A DNA stretch of 64,000 nucleotides. Source: CAZSNT01 sp964607765 (lineage in GTDB: Bacteria; Verrucomicrobiota; Lentisphaeria; Oligosphaerales; JABHEG01). This document shows, one piece after another, positions 1-8,694 of the stretch (positions are counted from its first letter, which is position 1; each line of letters starts with the position of its first letter). The position numbers and the translations under genes are program-made. The notes under the pieces were generated by a model. That model ran no database searches. It was given only the letters and a program-made list of their open reading frames with translations, and was not told the origin of the DNA. The DNA is taken from positions 33,255 to 97,254 of the forward strand of contig CAZSNT010000011.1 of NCBI GenBank assembly GCA_964607765.1. Direction: 5' to 3'.

Positions 1-1
1 C

Positions 2-1993
2 GCACCGGACGGCGATGATGCCGCCCCCGGAACAGCAGAGCGTCCTTTCGCCTCACTCACGCGGGCCCGCAACGCCGTGCGCCGGCGCAGAGCCAACGGC
101 GTCACCGGTCCCATTGCCGTCACACTACTGCCCGGCGAGTACCGGATCACCGAAACACTCGAGCTGACCGAGGAAGACTCCGGTACAGACCAATCCCCCG
201 TGGTGTACCGAGCAGCCGAAAAAGGTCGCGCCGTGTTGTACGGCGGCCGGCGTCTGAGCGGATTCCAGCCGGTGTCCGACCGTGCTATGCTCAAGCGACT
301 CCCTGCCGAAGCGCACGGCCACGTGCTGCAGTGCAACCTGAGAGCGCAAGGCATAACGGACTACGGCGAGCTCAAAGTGCGGGGTTTCGGCCAACCCCCG
401 TCCCCGCCGACTCTGGAGCTCTACGTCAACCGCGTCCCCATGACGCTCGCGCGCTGGCCGAACAGCGGATTCGTTGGCATCAGGAAGCTGATCCAGGCCG
501 GCTCGAAGACTCAGGGCACGCCGTCCGTGTTCGAGTACGACTCAGACCGGCATGCACGCTGGACACAGGCGACTGATGCCTGGCTGTTCGGCTACTTCCA
601 CTTCCTCTGGGCCGACGCCACCATCAAGGTAGGCCGCATCGACACCGCCGCCCGCACGATCACCACGGCCCAACCCTATCACTATGGGGGCCGCGGCATG
701 AGCACGCGCCAGGGCATTGCCTACTACGCACTCAACCTGCTCGAGGAGATCGACACGCCCGGGGAATGGTACCTGGACCGCGAGACAGGCATCCTCACAC
801 TCTATCCGCCGTCCGATGCGGCACAGGCAACCATCGAGATCGGCATGCTCTCAGTGCCCATGATCACCGTGCACAACGCCGCGCACATCCGTATTGAGGG
901 GCTGGTGTTCGACCTGGCCCGGTACAACTGCATGCGAATCGAGGACTCGGAGCATTGCCTGGTCGCCGGCTGCACAGTCAGCCGCATGGCGGGCAACGGC
1001 ATCACTATCCGCGGCGGCCGCAGCAACGGCATCCTCGGTTGCGACATACACGCCATCGGGCGCCGCGCCACGGAAGTGATCGGCGGCGACCGCGAGACAC
1101 TCACGCCCGCAGGCCACTTTGTGGAGAACTGCCGGATCCACTCTCAAGGCCGCATCGATCGGACCTACACTCCCGCCATCCAGCTCGAAGGTGTGGGCAA
1201 CCGCGTGGCACACAACCTGATGTACGACAGCCCGAGCAGCGTCATGCGCATTGAGGGCAACGACCACATCATCGAGTTCAACGAGGTACACAGCGCGGTG
1301 CGCGAGTCAGACGACCAGGGCGCCATGGAGCTGTTCCGCAACTCGACCTACCGCGGCGTCGTGTTCCGCTACAACCACATTCACAACTGCGGCAAGACAG
1401 GCACGGAACATGCCGTCCACGGGCAGGCGGGGATCCGGTTCGATGATGCCATCAGCGGCATGCTCGTGTACGGCAACCTGTTCGTGCGCTGCGCCAACGG
1501 CAAGTTCGGCGCGATCCAGATGAACAGCGGCCGCGACAATGTCATGGACAACAACATTTTCGTCGACTGCAAGCAAGGCCTGAGTGGCGGCTGGCGCGCC
1601 GGGAACAAAGTCTGGAAGACGTTGCGCGCCGGACAGAAACTGCAAGGCTTCTACACCAACGAGCTGTACCTGGAACGCTACCCGAAGATCGCTACCATGC
1701 TCGACGAGCCGGCCGTGAATCACGTGTGGCGGAACGTCTTCTACCGTTGCGGTGTGGTGGCAACCGGCGGCATGGGCAACCTGGACATGATGGCCAACGC
1801 CGTCTTCCCCGACACGAATCCGGGCTTCGTCGATCCCGCGAACGGCGACTTCCGCATCAGGCCGGACGCCGCGCTCATCGGTGCGGTGGGGTTCAGCCCC
1901 ATCCCGGTCGACGAGATCGGGCTCTACAACGACCGGTACCGCGCGTCCTGGCCTGTGGCGACGGCGCCTGTCAGCATGCCGGACTGGCGCTAA
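2..1993 (+). CDS. Right-handed parallel beta-helix protein, 5' end cut by window edge
   Basis: The frame is open from the first bases of the window and ends at a TAA at 1991-1993. The first visible residues (APDGDDAAPGTAERPFASL) are the usual opening of secreted beta-helix carbohydrate-active proteins, so the real start and signal peptide lie upstream; the GTG at 77 is not a credible start. About 663 residues are visible. The middle (about 850-1700) has the short Asn/Gly-rich rungs of a right-handed beta-helix such as NDHIIEFNEVH and NRVAHNLMYD. Family members are polysaccharide lyases, glycosidases or uncharacterised surface proteins, and no catalytic residues can be assigned here. It converges on the next gene with a 4-bp overlap. 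The exact substrate is unknown. Confidence 0.85.
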   Translation, partial: APDGDDAAPGTAERPFASLTRARNAVRRRRANGVTGPIAVTLLPGEYRITETLELTEEDSGTDQSPVVYRAAEKGRAVLYGGRRLSGFQPVSDRAMLKRLPAEAHGHVLQCNLRAQGITDYGELKVRGFGQPPSPPTLELYVNRVPMTLARWPNSGFVGIRKLIQAGSKTQGTPSVFEYDSDRHARWTQATDAWLFGYFHFLWADATIKVGRIDTAARTITTAQPYHYGGRGMSTRQGIAYYALNLLEEIDTPGEWYLDRETGILTLYPPSDAAQATIEIGMLSVPMITVHNAAHIRIEGLVFDLARYNCMRIEDSEHCLVAGCTVSRMAGNGITIRGGRSNGILGCDIHAIGRRATEVIGGDRETLTPAGHFVENCRIHSQGRIDRTYTPAIQLEGVGNRVAHNLMYDSPSSVMRIEGNDHIIEFNEVHSAVRESDDQGAMELFRNSTYRGVVFRYNHIHNCGKTGTEHAVHGQAGIRFDDAISGMLVYGNLFVRCANGKFGAIQMNSGRDNVMDNNIFVDCKQGLSGGWRAGNKVWKTLRAGQKLQGFYTNELYLERYPKIATMLDEPAVNHVWRNVFYRCGVVATGGMGNLDMMANAVFPDTNPGFVDPANGDFRIRPDAALIGAVGFSPIPVDEIGLYNDRYRASWPVATAPVSMPDWR

Positions 1994-2307
1994 GGCGCCT
2001 CGCCGGGCGTTCCCTTGAGAGACTTCGCCAAATGCCGCAGTCCCTTCACCGGATGGCGCAAGAGCATGCGCGGCCCCGCAAACCGCATGACCTCGGTGAC
2101 CCGTTCCCTCATCGCCGGTTTATAGCAATGGACAGGGCACTTCCGGCAGGTAGGCTTCCCGTCGCCATAGGGGCAGTTGCCCAACCGCGCTTCCGCGTAG
2201 TCCAGCAGCTCGCGGCAGTCGTCGCACAGCGGCTCGCCTCCGTGCCGCTGCCGGCAGAACAGGCGGATCATCGCCCCCACGGTTTCCTTTTCGCGTCCCA
2301 AAGTCAT
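1990..2307 (-). CDS. Nitrous oxide-stimulated promoter family protein (PF11756-like)
   Basis: A small cysteine-rich protein of 105 residues. It begins MTLGREKETVGAMIRLFC and carries six conserved cysteines spaced as LCDDC, NCPYG, TCRKCPVHC. The pattern REK-T-MI-C-C-C-CP-C-KC-HCYKP-MR-MRFAGPRML matches the family named nitrous oxide-stimulated promoter in Pfam; its biochemical function is unknown, although the cysteines suggest metal binding. The ATG at 2307 was chosen because family members begin just before the REK motif; an upstream extension to 2364 is open but adds unrelated residues. It overlaps the 3' end of the beta-helix gene by 4 bp, tail to tail. The gene stands alone, downstream of dapF on the same strand but separated from it by a hairpin-rich gap. 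Confidence 0.7.
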   Translation of the reverse strand: MTLGREKETVGAMIRLFCRQRHGGEPLCDDCRELLDYAEARLGNCPYGDGKPTCRKCPVHCYKPAMRERVTEVMRFAGPRMLLRHPVKGLRHLAKSLKGTPGEAP

Positions 2308-2385
2308 CGTACGGCCAATATACACCACGCGTCGCACCGTGGAGAGTAGGGAGGCGGGCGGCAATTCCGCGCGAGCGACGGCAAC

Positions 2386-2433
2386 GCGTCCTCCTACGGC
2401 AGGCGGGGCTTGTCGTCTGCCGTAGGAGGACGC
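2386..2433. repeat. Long perfect inverted repeat (17-bp arms) downstream of dapF
   Basis: The left arm 2386-2402 and right arm 2417-2433 are exact reverse complements over 17 bp (CCTCCTACGGCAG core), with a 14-nt loop. Two shorter GC hairpins follow at about 2441-2466 and 2481-2501. It lies between the dapF stop and the next minus-strand gene, so it could terminate the lysA-dapF transcript, but there is no T-run on either side. It may instead be a dispersed palindromic repeat. Confidence 0.6.
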
Positions 2434-2533
2434 CTTCGCTTGGGGGGCCGGGGGAGCCGCTGCTCCCTCGGCGGGGTCCGGGGCTGGCCCCGGTGCCTTT
2501 GCGCAGCCCGCACTGCAGGCTGGGATGACGCAC

Positions 2534-3385
2534 TTACACCTCGACCGTGCCGTCGAACACGGTGGCGGCAGGCCCGGTCATGAACACGTGGTTGTCCGCT
2601 TCGGCCCACTCGATGTCGAGGTCGCCGCCCAGCAGACGGACCTGTACACGGCGATCGGTGAGCCCGTTCAGGACGGCCGCGACCGCAGTAGCGCAGGCGC
2701 CCGTGCCACAGGCAAGCGTCTCGCCGCTGCCGCGCTCCCACACCCGCATCTGGATGGCAGACCGCGACAGGATTCTGGCAAACTCCACGTTGATCCGGCG
2801 CGGGAACAGCTCGTGGCACTCCAGCTCGGGGCCGTCGCCAAGGACCAGCGCATCGGCAATCTCGTCAACGAAGATCACCGCGTGCGGGTTGCCCATGGAC
2901 ACGCAGGTCATGACGTGTTCCGTGCCGTTGGACAGCCGAACGGGAGCGCCCACAACCGGATCCGCATCGACGGCTACCGGAATGGTCGGCCCGTGCAGGA
3001 TCGGTTCACCCATGTCGACCCGGGCTGCCGTGCACACGCCGTCCGCAGCGGTCAGCGTCAGGACCTTGATGCCCGCGCCCGTCGCAACCCGGACAGTGGT
3101 GCTGCCGGTGTGCTCCTCGTCGTACAGCAGCTTGCCCACGCAACGGATCGCGTTGCCGCACATTTCCGCCTCCGATCCGTCCGCATTGAACATGCGCATG
3201 CGGAAGTCCGCGTCGTCGTCCGGCAGCACCAGAACGATGCCGTCCCCGCCAATGCCGAAATGCCGATCCGAAAGGCGTTCGGCAGCAGCAATGATCGCGG
3301 GCACATGCGTCTGGTCACGGACACAGTCGAAATAGATATAGTCGTTCCCGAGCCCGTGCATTTTGCGGAAAGCTACGTTCGGCAT
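2534..3385 (-). CDS. dapF: Diaminopimelate epimerase DapF
   Basis: The enzyme interconverts LL- and meso-diaminopimelate in the cytoplasm, the last step before meso-DAP enters peptidoglycan or is decarboxylated to lysine. At 283 residues it has the usual length. The two-cysteine catalytic pair is present: C76 in MCGNAIRCVG and C226 in LACGTGACATAV. The N-terminal FRKMHGLGNDYI motif is typical and sets the start at the ATG at 3385; a frame upstream to 3445 is open but adds nothing family-like. The gene lies 13 bp downstream of lysA and is surely co-transcribed with it. The order lysA-dapF is common in bacteria. Nothing is missing or unusual. Confidence 0.97.
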   Translation of the reverse strand: MPNVAFRKMHGLGNDYIYFDCVRDQTHVPAIIAAAERLSDRHFGIGGDGIVLVLPDDDADFRMRMFNADGSEAEMCGNAIRCVGKLLYDEEHTGSTTVRVATGAGIKVLTLTAADGVCTAARVDMGEPILHGPTIPVAVDADPVVGAPVRLSNGTEHVMTCVSMGNPHAVIFVDEIADALVLGDGPELECHELFPRRINVEFARILSRSAIQMRVWERGSGETLACGTGACATAVAAVLNGLTDRRVQVRLLGGDLDIEWAEADNHVFMTGPAATVFDGTVEV

Positions 3386-3398
3386 CGTCTGTGTCTCT

Positions 3399-4622
3399 CT
3401 AACTGACCACGCTCTCGCCCAAAATCTGATCCGCCAACTGCTCATTGGTGAGCGCCCGACGTGTCAGAACGAGCTCGCCATTCGTGACGGCGGCCTCGGC
3501 CGGCATGGGCCGCAGGTTGTAGACCCCGCCCATGCTGTAACAGTAGGCACCGGCATTCTCGATGTCCAGCACATCGCCTTCGCGGATCTCGGGCAGCTCG
3601 CGCTGTTCCGCGAACCGGTCGCCGGTCTCGCAGATGTTGCCGCACACGTCGTAGACTCGTGCCGGGCCGTCTGGGTTCGTCAGGTTCACGATGTGATGGT
3701 ACGCCCCATACATCATCGGCCGGATCAGCTGCGGGAATCCCGAATTGCAGCCGGCGATCAGGCGGCCATTGTTATCCTTGATCGTGTTCACGCCCACGAG
3801 CAAATGCCCGGCCTCGGCCACAATGTACTTGCCCGGTTCGAAGCGCAGCTCCAGATCGCGTCCGTAGCCTGCGCAAAAACCGTTGAACAATTCGCCGATC
3901 TTCGCACCCATGGCAACGTAGTCGATACGTGCCTCGTCCGGTTTGTAGGGGACCTTGAAGCCACCGCCGAAATCGAGAAACTCCAGGCCCGGAAAACGCT
4001 CCGGAGTAGCCACGCTCATCAGGTTCGCCATGCTGCGATAGACCGACTCGGTCATGGTCAGTCCCGACCCGGTGTGCTCGTGCAACCCGACCACGGTCAG
4101 GTTGTGCTGCGCGCAGATGTCGCGGACCTTGTCCGCATCCGCCATCAGGATCCCGAACTTGGTCAGGTCGCCGCCTGTGCGCACCTTCTCGTGTTCGCCG
4201 TCAACGACGTCCGGGTTGAAGCGCACGCAAACGCGCTCGCCCGGGAACTCGCGTCCGAACCTCTCAAGACGCGACAGGGATCCGATGTTGAACAGAACGC
4301 CCGACGCCTGGACCTCGCGGACCTCGGCATCGGTCATGTTGTTAGCCGTGTACAACATACGGTCCGAGGTGAACCCCAGCTTCTGCGCCAGCGCAATCTC
4401 ACCCGGGCTGACCGTATCCAGGGACGCACCCACATCACGCAAAGCCGTCAGAATGGCAGGCGAGTAGTTCGCCTTCATCGCGTAATACACGCGCAGGTTC
4501 GGGACCGGGATAACGTCGTGCAGCTCCTGGTAGCACTGCAGAACACGATCGATGTCATACACAAACAGGGGCGTGCCCAGTTCCTGAGCCGCCTTCCGCA
4601 ACATGCTGTTGTCCAGTGCCAT
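3399..4622 (-). CDS. lysA: Diaminopimelate decarboxylase LysA
   Basis: A PLP enzyme of fold type III (407 residues) that converts meso-DAP to L-lysine. The PLP lysine is K50 in YYAMKANYSP. Also visible are the HTGSG phosphate-binding region (HEHTGSGLTM), EPGKYIVAEAG, the active-site cysteine motif VCGNICETGD and the C-terminal GAYCYSMGGVYNLRP. The N-terminus LGTPLFVYD is canonical, so the ATG at 4622 is the start. It is first in a two-gene lysine/DAP operon with dapF 13 bp downstream. The 180 bp upstream contain no recognisable lysine riboswitch. The assignment is firm; carboxynorspermidine decarboxylase is the nearest alternative, but the dapF linkage argues against it. Confidence 0.95.
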   Translation of the reverse strand: MALDNSMLRKAAQELGTPLFVYDIDRVLQCYQELHDVIPVPNLRVYYAMKANYSPAILTALRDVGASLDTVSPGEIALAQKLGFTSDRMLYTANNMTDAEVREVQASGVLFNIGSLSRLERFGREFPGERVCVRFNPDVVDGEHEKVRTGGDLTKFGILMADADKVRDICAQHNLTVVGLHEHTGSGLTMTESVYRSMANLMSVATPERFPGLEFLDFGGGFKVPYKPDEARIDYVAMGAKIGELFNGFCAGYGRDLELRFEPGKYIVAEAGHLLVGVNTIKDNNGRLIAGCNSGFPQLIRPMMYGAYHHIVNLTNPDGPARVYDVCGNICETGDRFAEQRELPEIREGDVLDIENAGAYCYSMGGVYNLRPMPAEAAVTNGELVLTRRALTNEQLADQILGESVVS

Positions 4623-4803
4623 ATGAGCCTCGTTCCAGTTGCTTGCTTGGCCAAACGCCCGGGCTGTGCCGAAACGCTACCAATAGCGCGCCGAGCGCAA
4701 GAAACCAGTCGGCCGGACGTGTTTTGGGCCGAACCGGGAGCCCAGATCATGCACGCAAAATGCCAGAACGCCCTCGCCCCCAGCCCTTGCCCCTCGCTAC
4801 TCG

Positions 4804-5820
4804 CTACCTGCTCCTTAGAACCACCTTGAACGCGTCCCGGGACACGACCAGATCCATCGCGCGCGGCGCCTCGTCAAGCGGCAGCACGTGGCTGCAGTAA
4901 TGTCCGGGGTCCACACGGCCCTCGAGGATCAACTGCACGATCTCATCGTGCACGTCGTGCTCACGGTAAGGAAATGTGAGGGCGTGGATGCAGGTGTGAT
5001 GCGGCAGCGCCAGCAGATCGATGCTGGAATGGCCTCTGCTCAACACACCGGTCACCCCGACCTTACCCCCCTTGTGCAGCAGACGCGCGGCTTCATGGAT
5101 GACAGCGGGCGAGCCCACCGCGTCAATGGCCAGGTGCACACGACGCTCGCCCATCCAGTCCGGCACGCTGGCATCGTGCGAGTTCAGCACGGCGTCCGCG
5201 CCGCCCACCTCGCGTGCTTTGGCCAGACGCTTGTCCCAGTGCCCCACGCAACCGACCCAGCCCGCCCCCTCCATGCGCAGGAACTGCACGAGAGCCAAGC
5301 CCATCGGGCCGTCACCGTAAACGAGCGCATCCATGCCTGGTCGGAAGCCGAAATTGCGCACCGCGCTCAGCGTCTCTTTCAGCGACAGAATCACGGCTGC
5401 GCCGACCGGATCGATCGTGCGCGGGATGCGCCGCATGGCTCCGATCCGTGGAGTTAACCCCTTCGCCCGCGTCGCCTCGGCGTCCTGTACCACCGCGTAC
5501 TCGCTCATCGCCCCCCACATGCTGCCGTAACGCGTACCGGGAACGAGCCGAAACGGCGGGTTGATCATGCGGTCGCCCACCTGCCAGGCCCGGACCTCGT
5601 CCCCCACTTCCACCACTTCGCCCACACTCTCGTGGCCGACCAGCGCGGGAAATGGCACGGTCATGTTCCCGATCTTGCCCTGGATGATCTTCAGGTCGGT
5701 GCCATTGCAGAATCCGGACGCAATGATCTTGACCAGGCACTCGTGCGGCTCGATCGCCGGCACGGGCACATCGTCCACCACCTCGATCCTACCCGGCTCA
5801 ACAGCACAGACAGACTTCAC
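4804..5820 (-). CDS. Zinc-dependent medium-chain dehydrogenase (sugar/polyol dehydrogenase-like)
   Basis: A 338-residue MDR-superfamily enzyme with a GroES-like N-terminal half and a Rossmann half. The catalytic zinc ligands are visible as C38 (SGFCNGTD) and H63-E64 (VGHESVGEV). The NAD(P)-binding stretch is VYGDGPMGLALVQF. The four-cysteine structural zinc loop of classical alcohol dehydrogenases is absent. The start is the GTG at 5820, with a GGGAG ribosome site about 10 nt upstream; longer readings give low-complexity sequence. It is third in a minus-strand row after a sugar isomerase/epimerase and a fucose-isomerase-like protein. A role in oxidising a sugar, polyol or sugar acid is therefore likely, but the substrate is not known. 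Confidence 0.85.
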   Translation of the reverse strand: MKSVCAVEPGRIEVVDDVPVPAIEPHECLVKIIASGFCNGTDLKIIQGKIGNMTVPFPALVGHESVGEVVEVGDEVRAWQVGDRMINPPFRLVPGTRYGSMWGAMSEYAVVQDAEATRAKGLTPRIGAMRRIPRTIDPVGAAVILSLKETLSAVRNFGFRPGMDALVYGDGPMGLALVQFLRMEGAGWVGCVGHWDKRLAKAREVGGADAVLNSHDASVPDWMGERRVHLAIDAVGSPAVIHEAARLLHKGGKVGVTGVLSRGHSSIDLLALPHHTCIHALTFPYREHDVHDEIVQLILEGRVDPGHYCSHVLPLDEAPRAMDLVVSRDAFKVVLRSR

Positions 5821-5999
5821 TGCAACAGACTCCCACCAGCCCCCCCACGACCACACGGACCGGAAAAAGACCACGACCACACGCACCGAAAAGACCCCCA
5901 CGACCTTGCGTCGTGGGTGAATCAGATCTGCCGATCAAACCACGCCGCACCATCCCCCCCCCAACCACACCTGATCAAACCGCCGCCCACCATTGCCTC

Positions 6000-7496
6000 C
6001 TACGCAATCCCACCACCGGGGCAGGACGGCAGCAACGCCGCCGTCTCTGCCGCATCCGGCACGGGCACGGTCAGATCGGTCACAGTCAGTCCGCGGAACC
6101 GCAGGATATCACAGACCTCGGCGCCAATCTCACCTTTCATGGCCACGAAGTGGTGGATCCCCGTGTTTTCGATCTGACGCAGCACGTCCGGGAAATTCGG
6201 CACAAACGCCCAGCCCGTACAGCCGCGGCTGCCGCCGTCGCCCGGCACGAAACGCCCCGCGAACACCGTGGCGTTGAACGCATCCGCGCTGGTGGCGGCG
6301 CTCACCGCTGTGAACGGTCCCGGCGTCACCGTACCGCAGACCGTGCCGCCGGACTCCAGCGTCCCGCCCCCAACCAACCAGTTCGGCGGCGTCTGGCTGC
6401 AGTGGAACACGTTGAACACACGCGGATCCCACCCGTTATTGTTGACGTCGAGGATGACTGCCGGCTCGCCGGTCAGCGCCTGCCCCAATCCGGCCATGAT
6501 CGCATGACACACATCCACTTCGCACACAACAGGCTTGCCCAGCAGCGCGTTCGCCAGCATGGAGAAGCCGCACGGCCGCATACCGAAAAAGCGGTCGAAT
6601 TCGGGCCAGCAATGGATGGCCCCGGCATCGATCAGGCCCGCTTTGAACGTCTGATCCAGCCAGACGAGGCAACGTACCAGCCGGTCCAGGTTCGGGTCAT
6701 CGGCATCGACCGGAACCAACGCGCCCACACGCTCACGCATCGCGGCAACACGCACATCGTCACGCGCAATCGGTGCGGCCAGCCGCACCTCGCCGAACGC
6801 CGCCGCAAACCTGTTCTGCCCCTCTGCCAGTTCGCCGCCCAGGACCACGTCGCCCCACAAATCCATCAGCTCAACCGTGTGCAGGCTGAACCCCAACTTG
6901 AACAGCAGCGGCTGGTTCACGAACGTCGTGGCAAAGGCGTCCGGGTTGACCCCCAGCATGGCCAGACGCATGTGGCGCAGGCTCTCGCAGCCCCGCACGA
7001 GCGCCGCGCAAGCAGTCAAGGCACCACCGAGCTGCGAACTCCGCATATCGAGCCGCCAACTCCGCATGATGCTGCGCCCCAGCATACGCACGTTGTGGTG
7101 CACCGACAGTGAACCGCACAGCGAGTCGCCCACTGCACTGCCTTCCATGTCGGCCGGATCGTCGTTGTTCACGATCAGGAACACAGGCACGTCCGGCGGC
7201 AGCAGACGTACCGCGTCCATGACGCGCCGCTCCTGCATGAAATCACCGCTGAACACAACCAGCGCGGCAATATCGTGAAGCTGCTCGCGCCACTCCTCCC
7301 AGTACGCCACAAAATGCGCGTCTGTACAAATCAGCCCGCCGTGCCCAACACTCTCTGACGGGAAGATGCCCTGCATCCCCGCGTCCGCAGCAGCAGCCTC
7401 AATCAACGGCACGAGCGCGGAGGTCAACCCGTAATCGTAAATGCCGCGGACCACGGGAAGAAACAGGACGCTTCGACGTTGCGGAACAACAGCCAT
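6000..7496 (-). CDS. L-fucose isomerase-like protein
   Basis: A 498-residue protein with the three-domain L-fucose/L-arabinose isomerase layout. These enzymes convert an aldose to a ketose using a divalent metal. The C-terminal half carries the family motifs: CWPEF with a likely metal-binding glutamate, a conserved PC-x-S-x-L-x-x-LLGKPVVCEVDV stretch, and NVFHCSQTPPNWL with the likely metal-binding histidine. The N-terminal domain (VLFLPVVRGIYDYG) is Rossmann-like. The start ATG at 7496 has an AGGGAG site 8 nt upstream. It is flanked by a TIM-barrel isomerase/epimerase upstream and a zinc dehydrogenase downstream, which suggests a small sugar-catabolic operon. Many PVC proteins of this kind are uncharacterised, so fucose need not be the substrate. 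Confidence 0.8.
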   Translation of the reverse strand: MAVVPQRRSVLFLPVVRGIYDYGLTSALVPLIEAAAADAGMQGIFPSESVGHGGLICTDAHFVAYWEEWREQLHDIAALVVFSGDFMQERRVMDAVRLLPPDVPVFLIVNNDDPADMEGSAVGDSLCGSLSVHHNVRMLGRSIMRSWRLDMRSSQLGGALTACAALVRGCESLRHMRLAMLGVNPDAFATTFVNQPLLFKLGFSLHTVELMDLWGDVVLGGELAEGQNRFAAAFGEVRLAAPIARDDVRVAAMRERVGALVPVDADDPNLDRLVRCLVWLDQTFKAGLIDAGAIHCWPEFDRFFGMRPCGFSMLANALLGKPVVCEVDVCHAIMAGLGQALTGEPAVILDVNNNGWDPRVFNVFHCSQTPPNWLVGGGTLESGGTVCGTVTPGPFTAVSAATSADAFNATVFAGRFVPGDGGSRGCTGWAFVPNFPDVLRQIENTGIHHFVAMKGEIGAEVCDILRFRGLTVTDLTVPVPDAAETAALLPSCPGGGIA

Positions 7497-7610
7497 AATG
7501 CACTCCCTTACCGATCGAGGGCGACGTCAATCAAGGCACATCGGACGACGAGGACGAGGACGGGCACAACCATAGTCCGACGCCCCACCAATCCACCAAT
7601 CCAGACCACC

Positions 7611-8378
7611 TCACAGCAAGGCTGCAACGTACTCGTAGGACACTTTCAGAATGCGTTCCAGCTCGGCATCGTCGTCAACGCCTTCCTGCTCGATGATGAA
7701 GTCCTGGACACCAAGCGACACGGCGCACTTCACGGCGGCGGCGACATCCACGACCCCTTCGCCGGTCGCGCAGGCGGCCTTGCCGATCCCCGTGCCCTCG
7801 TGGTCCCTGCAGACATCCTTGATGTGCAGACAGGAAATGCGCTCACCGTAGTGCTGCAGAAACGCCAGCGTGTCCACCTGCCCGCCAGCGTAGGCATTCC
7901 CAATGTCAGGCTGAAACGAGAGTTCGGGCACATTTTCGAGGAGCACGTCGACCTGGGTCTTGCCGTCGAACATCGGCTGAATATCCGTGGCGTGGTTGTG
8001 GTACTCCACGTTCAGCCCGAGCGGAGCCAGTTTCTCCGTGTAGAACTGCCGCAGTCGCGCCGCACTCTCCTTCATTGCCTCGACCGTACTGCCGCCATAG
8101 CCGCCGGGCAGGACCCACGCCCGGGCCTTCGCAGCGGCCAATTGAGCGACCAGCTCGTCGACATGGGGCTTGACCCACTCCGAGTTCGGCTGGTAATGCC
8201 CGGAACAGACTGTCAGCCCTGCCGCTTCAGCAAGCCGGTGCTGCTCTGTGCAAGGCACGGGCGGTTTCCAGCCCCAGGGCTCCGCGATATCGTAGCCAGT
8301 ATCCGCAGCCAGCTTGAGCGCACCGACAAAGTCCGCATGGTCCTTGAGCATGATCATCTGGAACCCGATCCTGGCCAT
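7611..8378 (-). CDS. Sugar phosphate isomerase/epimerase (xylose isomerase-like TIM barrel)
   Basis: A 255-residue AP-endonuclease-2 / xylose-isomerase-like TIM barrel. Candidate metal ligands sit in the expected places: VEYHNHATD, QPDIGNAYAGG, CLHIKDVC and FIIEQEGVDDD. There is no signal peptide, so it is cytoplasmic. The start ATG at 8378 follows a GGAGAG site. It is first in the minus-strand sugar row and divergent from the sulfatase at 8695, with a shared 316-bp upstream region. Family members include inosose dehydratases, hydroxypyruvate isomerases and tagatose/psicose epimerases; the sequence alone does not choose among them. Confidence 0.85.
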   Translation of the reverse strand: MARIGFQMIMLKDHADFVGALKLAADTGYDIAEPWGWKPPVPCTEQHRLAEAAGLTVCSGHYQPNSEWVKPHVDELVAQLAAAKARAWVLPGGYGGSTVEAMKESAARLRQFYTEKLAPLGLNVEYHNHATDIQPMFDGKTQVDVLLENVPELSFQPDIGNAYAGGQVDTLAFLQHYGERISCLHIKDVCRDHEGTGIGKAACATGEGVVDVAAAVKCAVSLGVQDFIIEQEGVDDDAELERILKVSYEYVAALL

Positions 8379-8694
8379 GTCCGTCTCTCCTATGTTCGAG
8401 TTGCTCGCCGATCTCCTGCGTCAAACCAGTCATGTAGTTTCGGTGCAGATCCCCGAATCCGCAAGCCCACGCGAGGCGTTGGTCATGAACTCACCAGAGG
8501 CGACAAGCAGAACGACATGCATGACCTGAGTGTCGGCAGTTGTCTGTACGGCGGGCGCCCCCCTCGGCCGACAGATCGCCGACGTGCCGCGCTGGACTTA
8601 CCCGTTGCCTCGGCCCGGTGATCTGTGGTTGATCAGCCCCGGGCCCGGCTTTATGGTAACAGACCGCGTAGGATCCAGACCAGGGAGGACAACC
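8379..8694. promoter_or_regulatory. Divergent intergenic region with a candidate promoter for the sulfatase
   Basis: This is 316 bp between two divergent genes, with no credible gene in it. On the plus strand TTGATC (8629-8634), a 17-bp spacer and TATGGT (8652-8657) make a plausible sigma-70 promoter about 38 bp before the sulfatase ATG at 8695. A strong ribosome site AGGGAGGA lies at 8682-8689. No clear promoter for the minus-strand isomerase could be picked out by eye. Confidence 0.4.
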
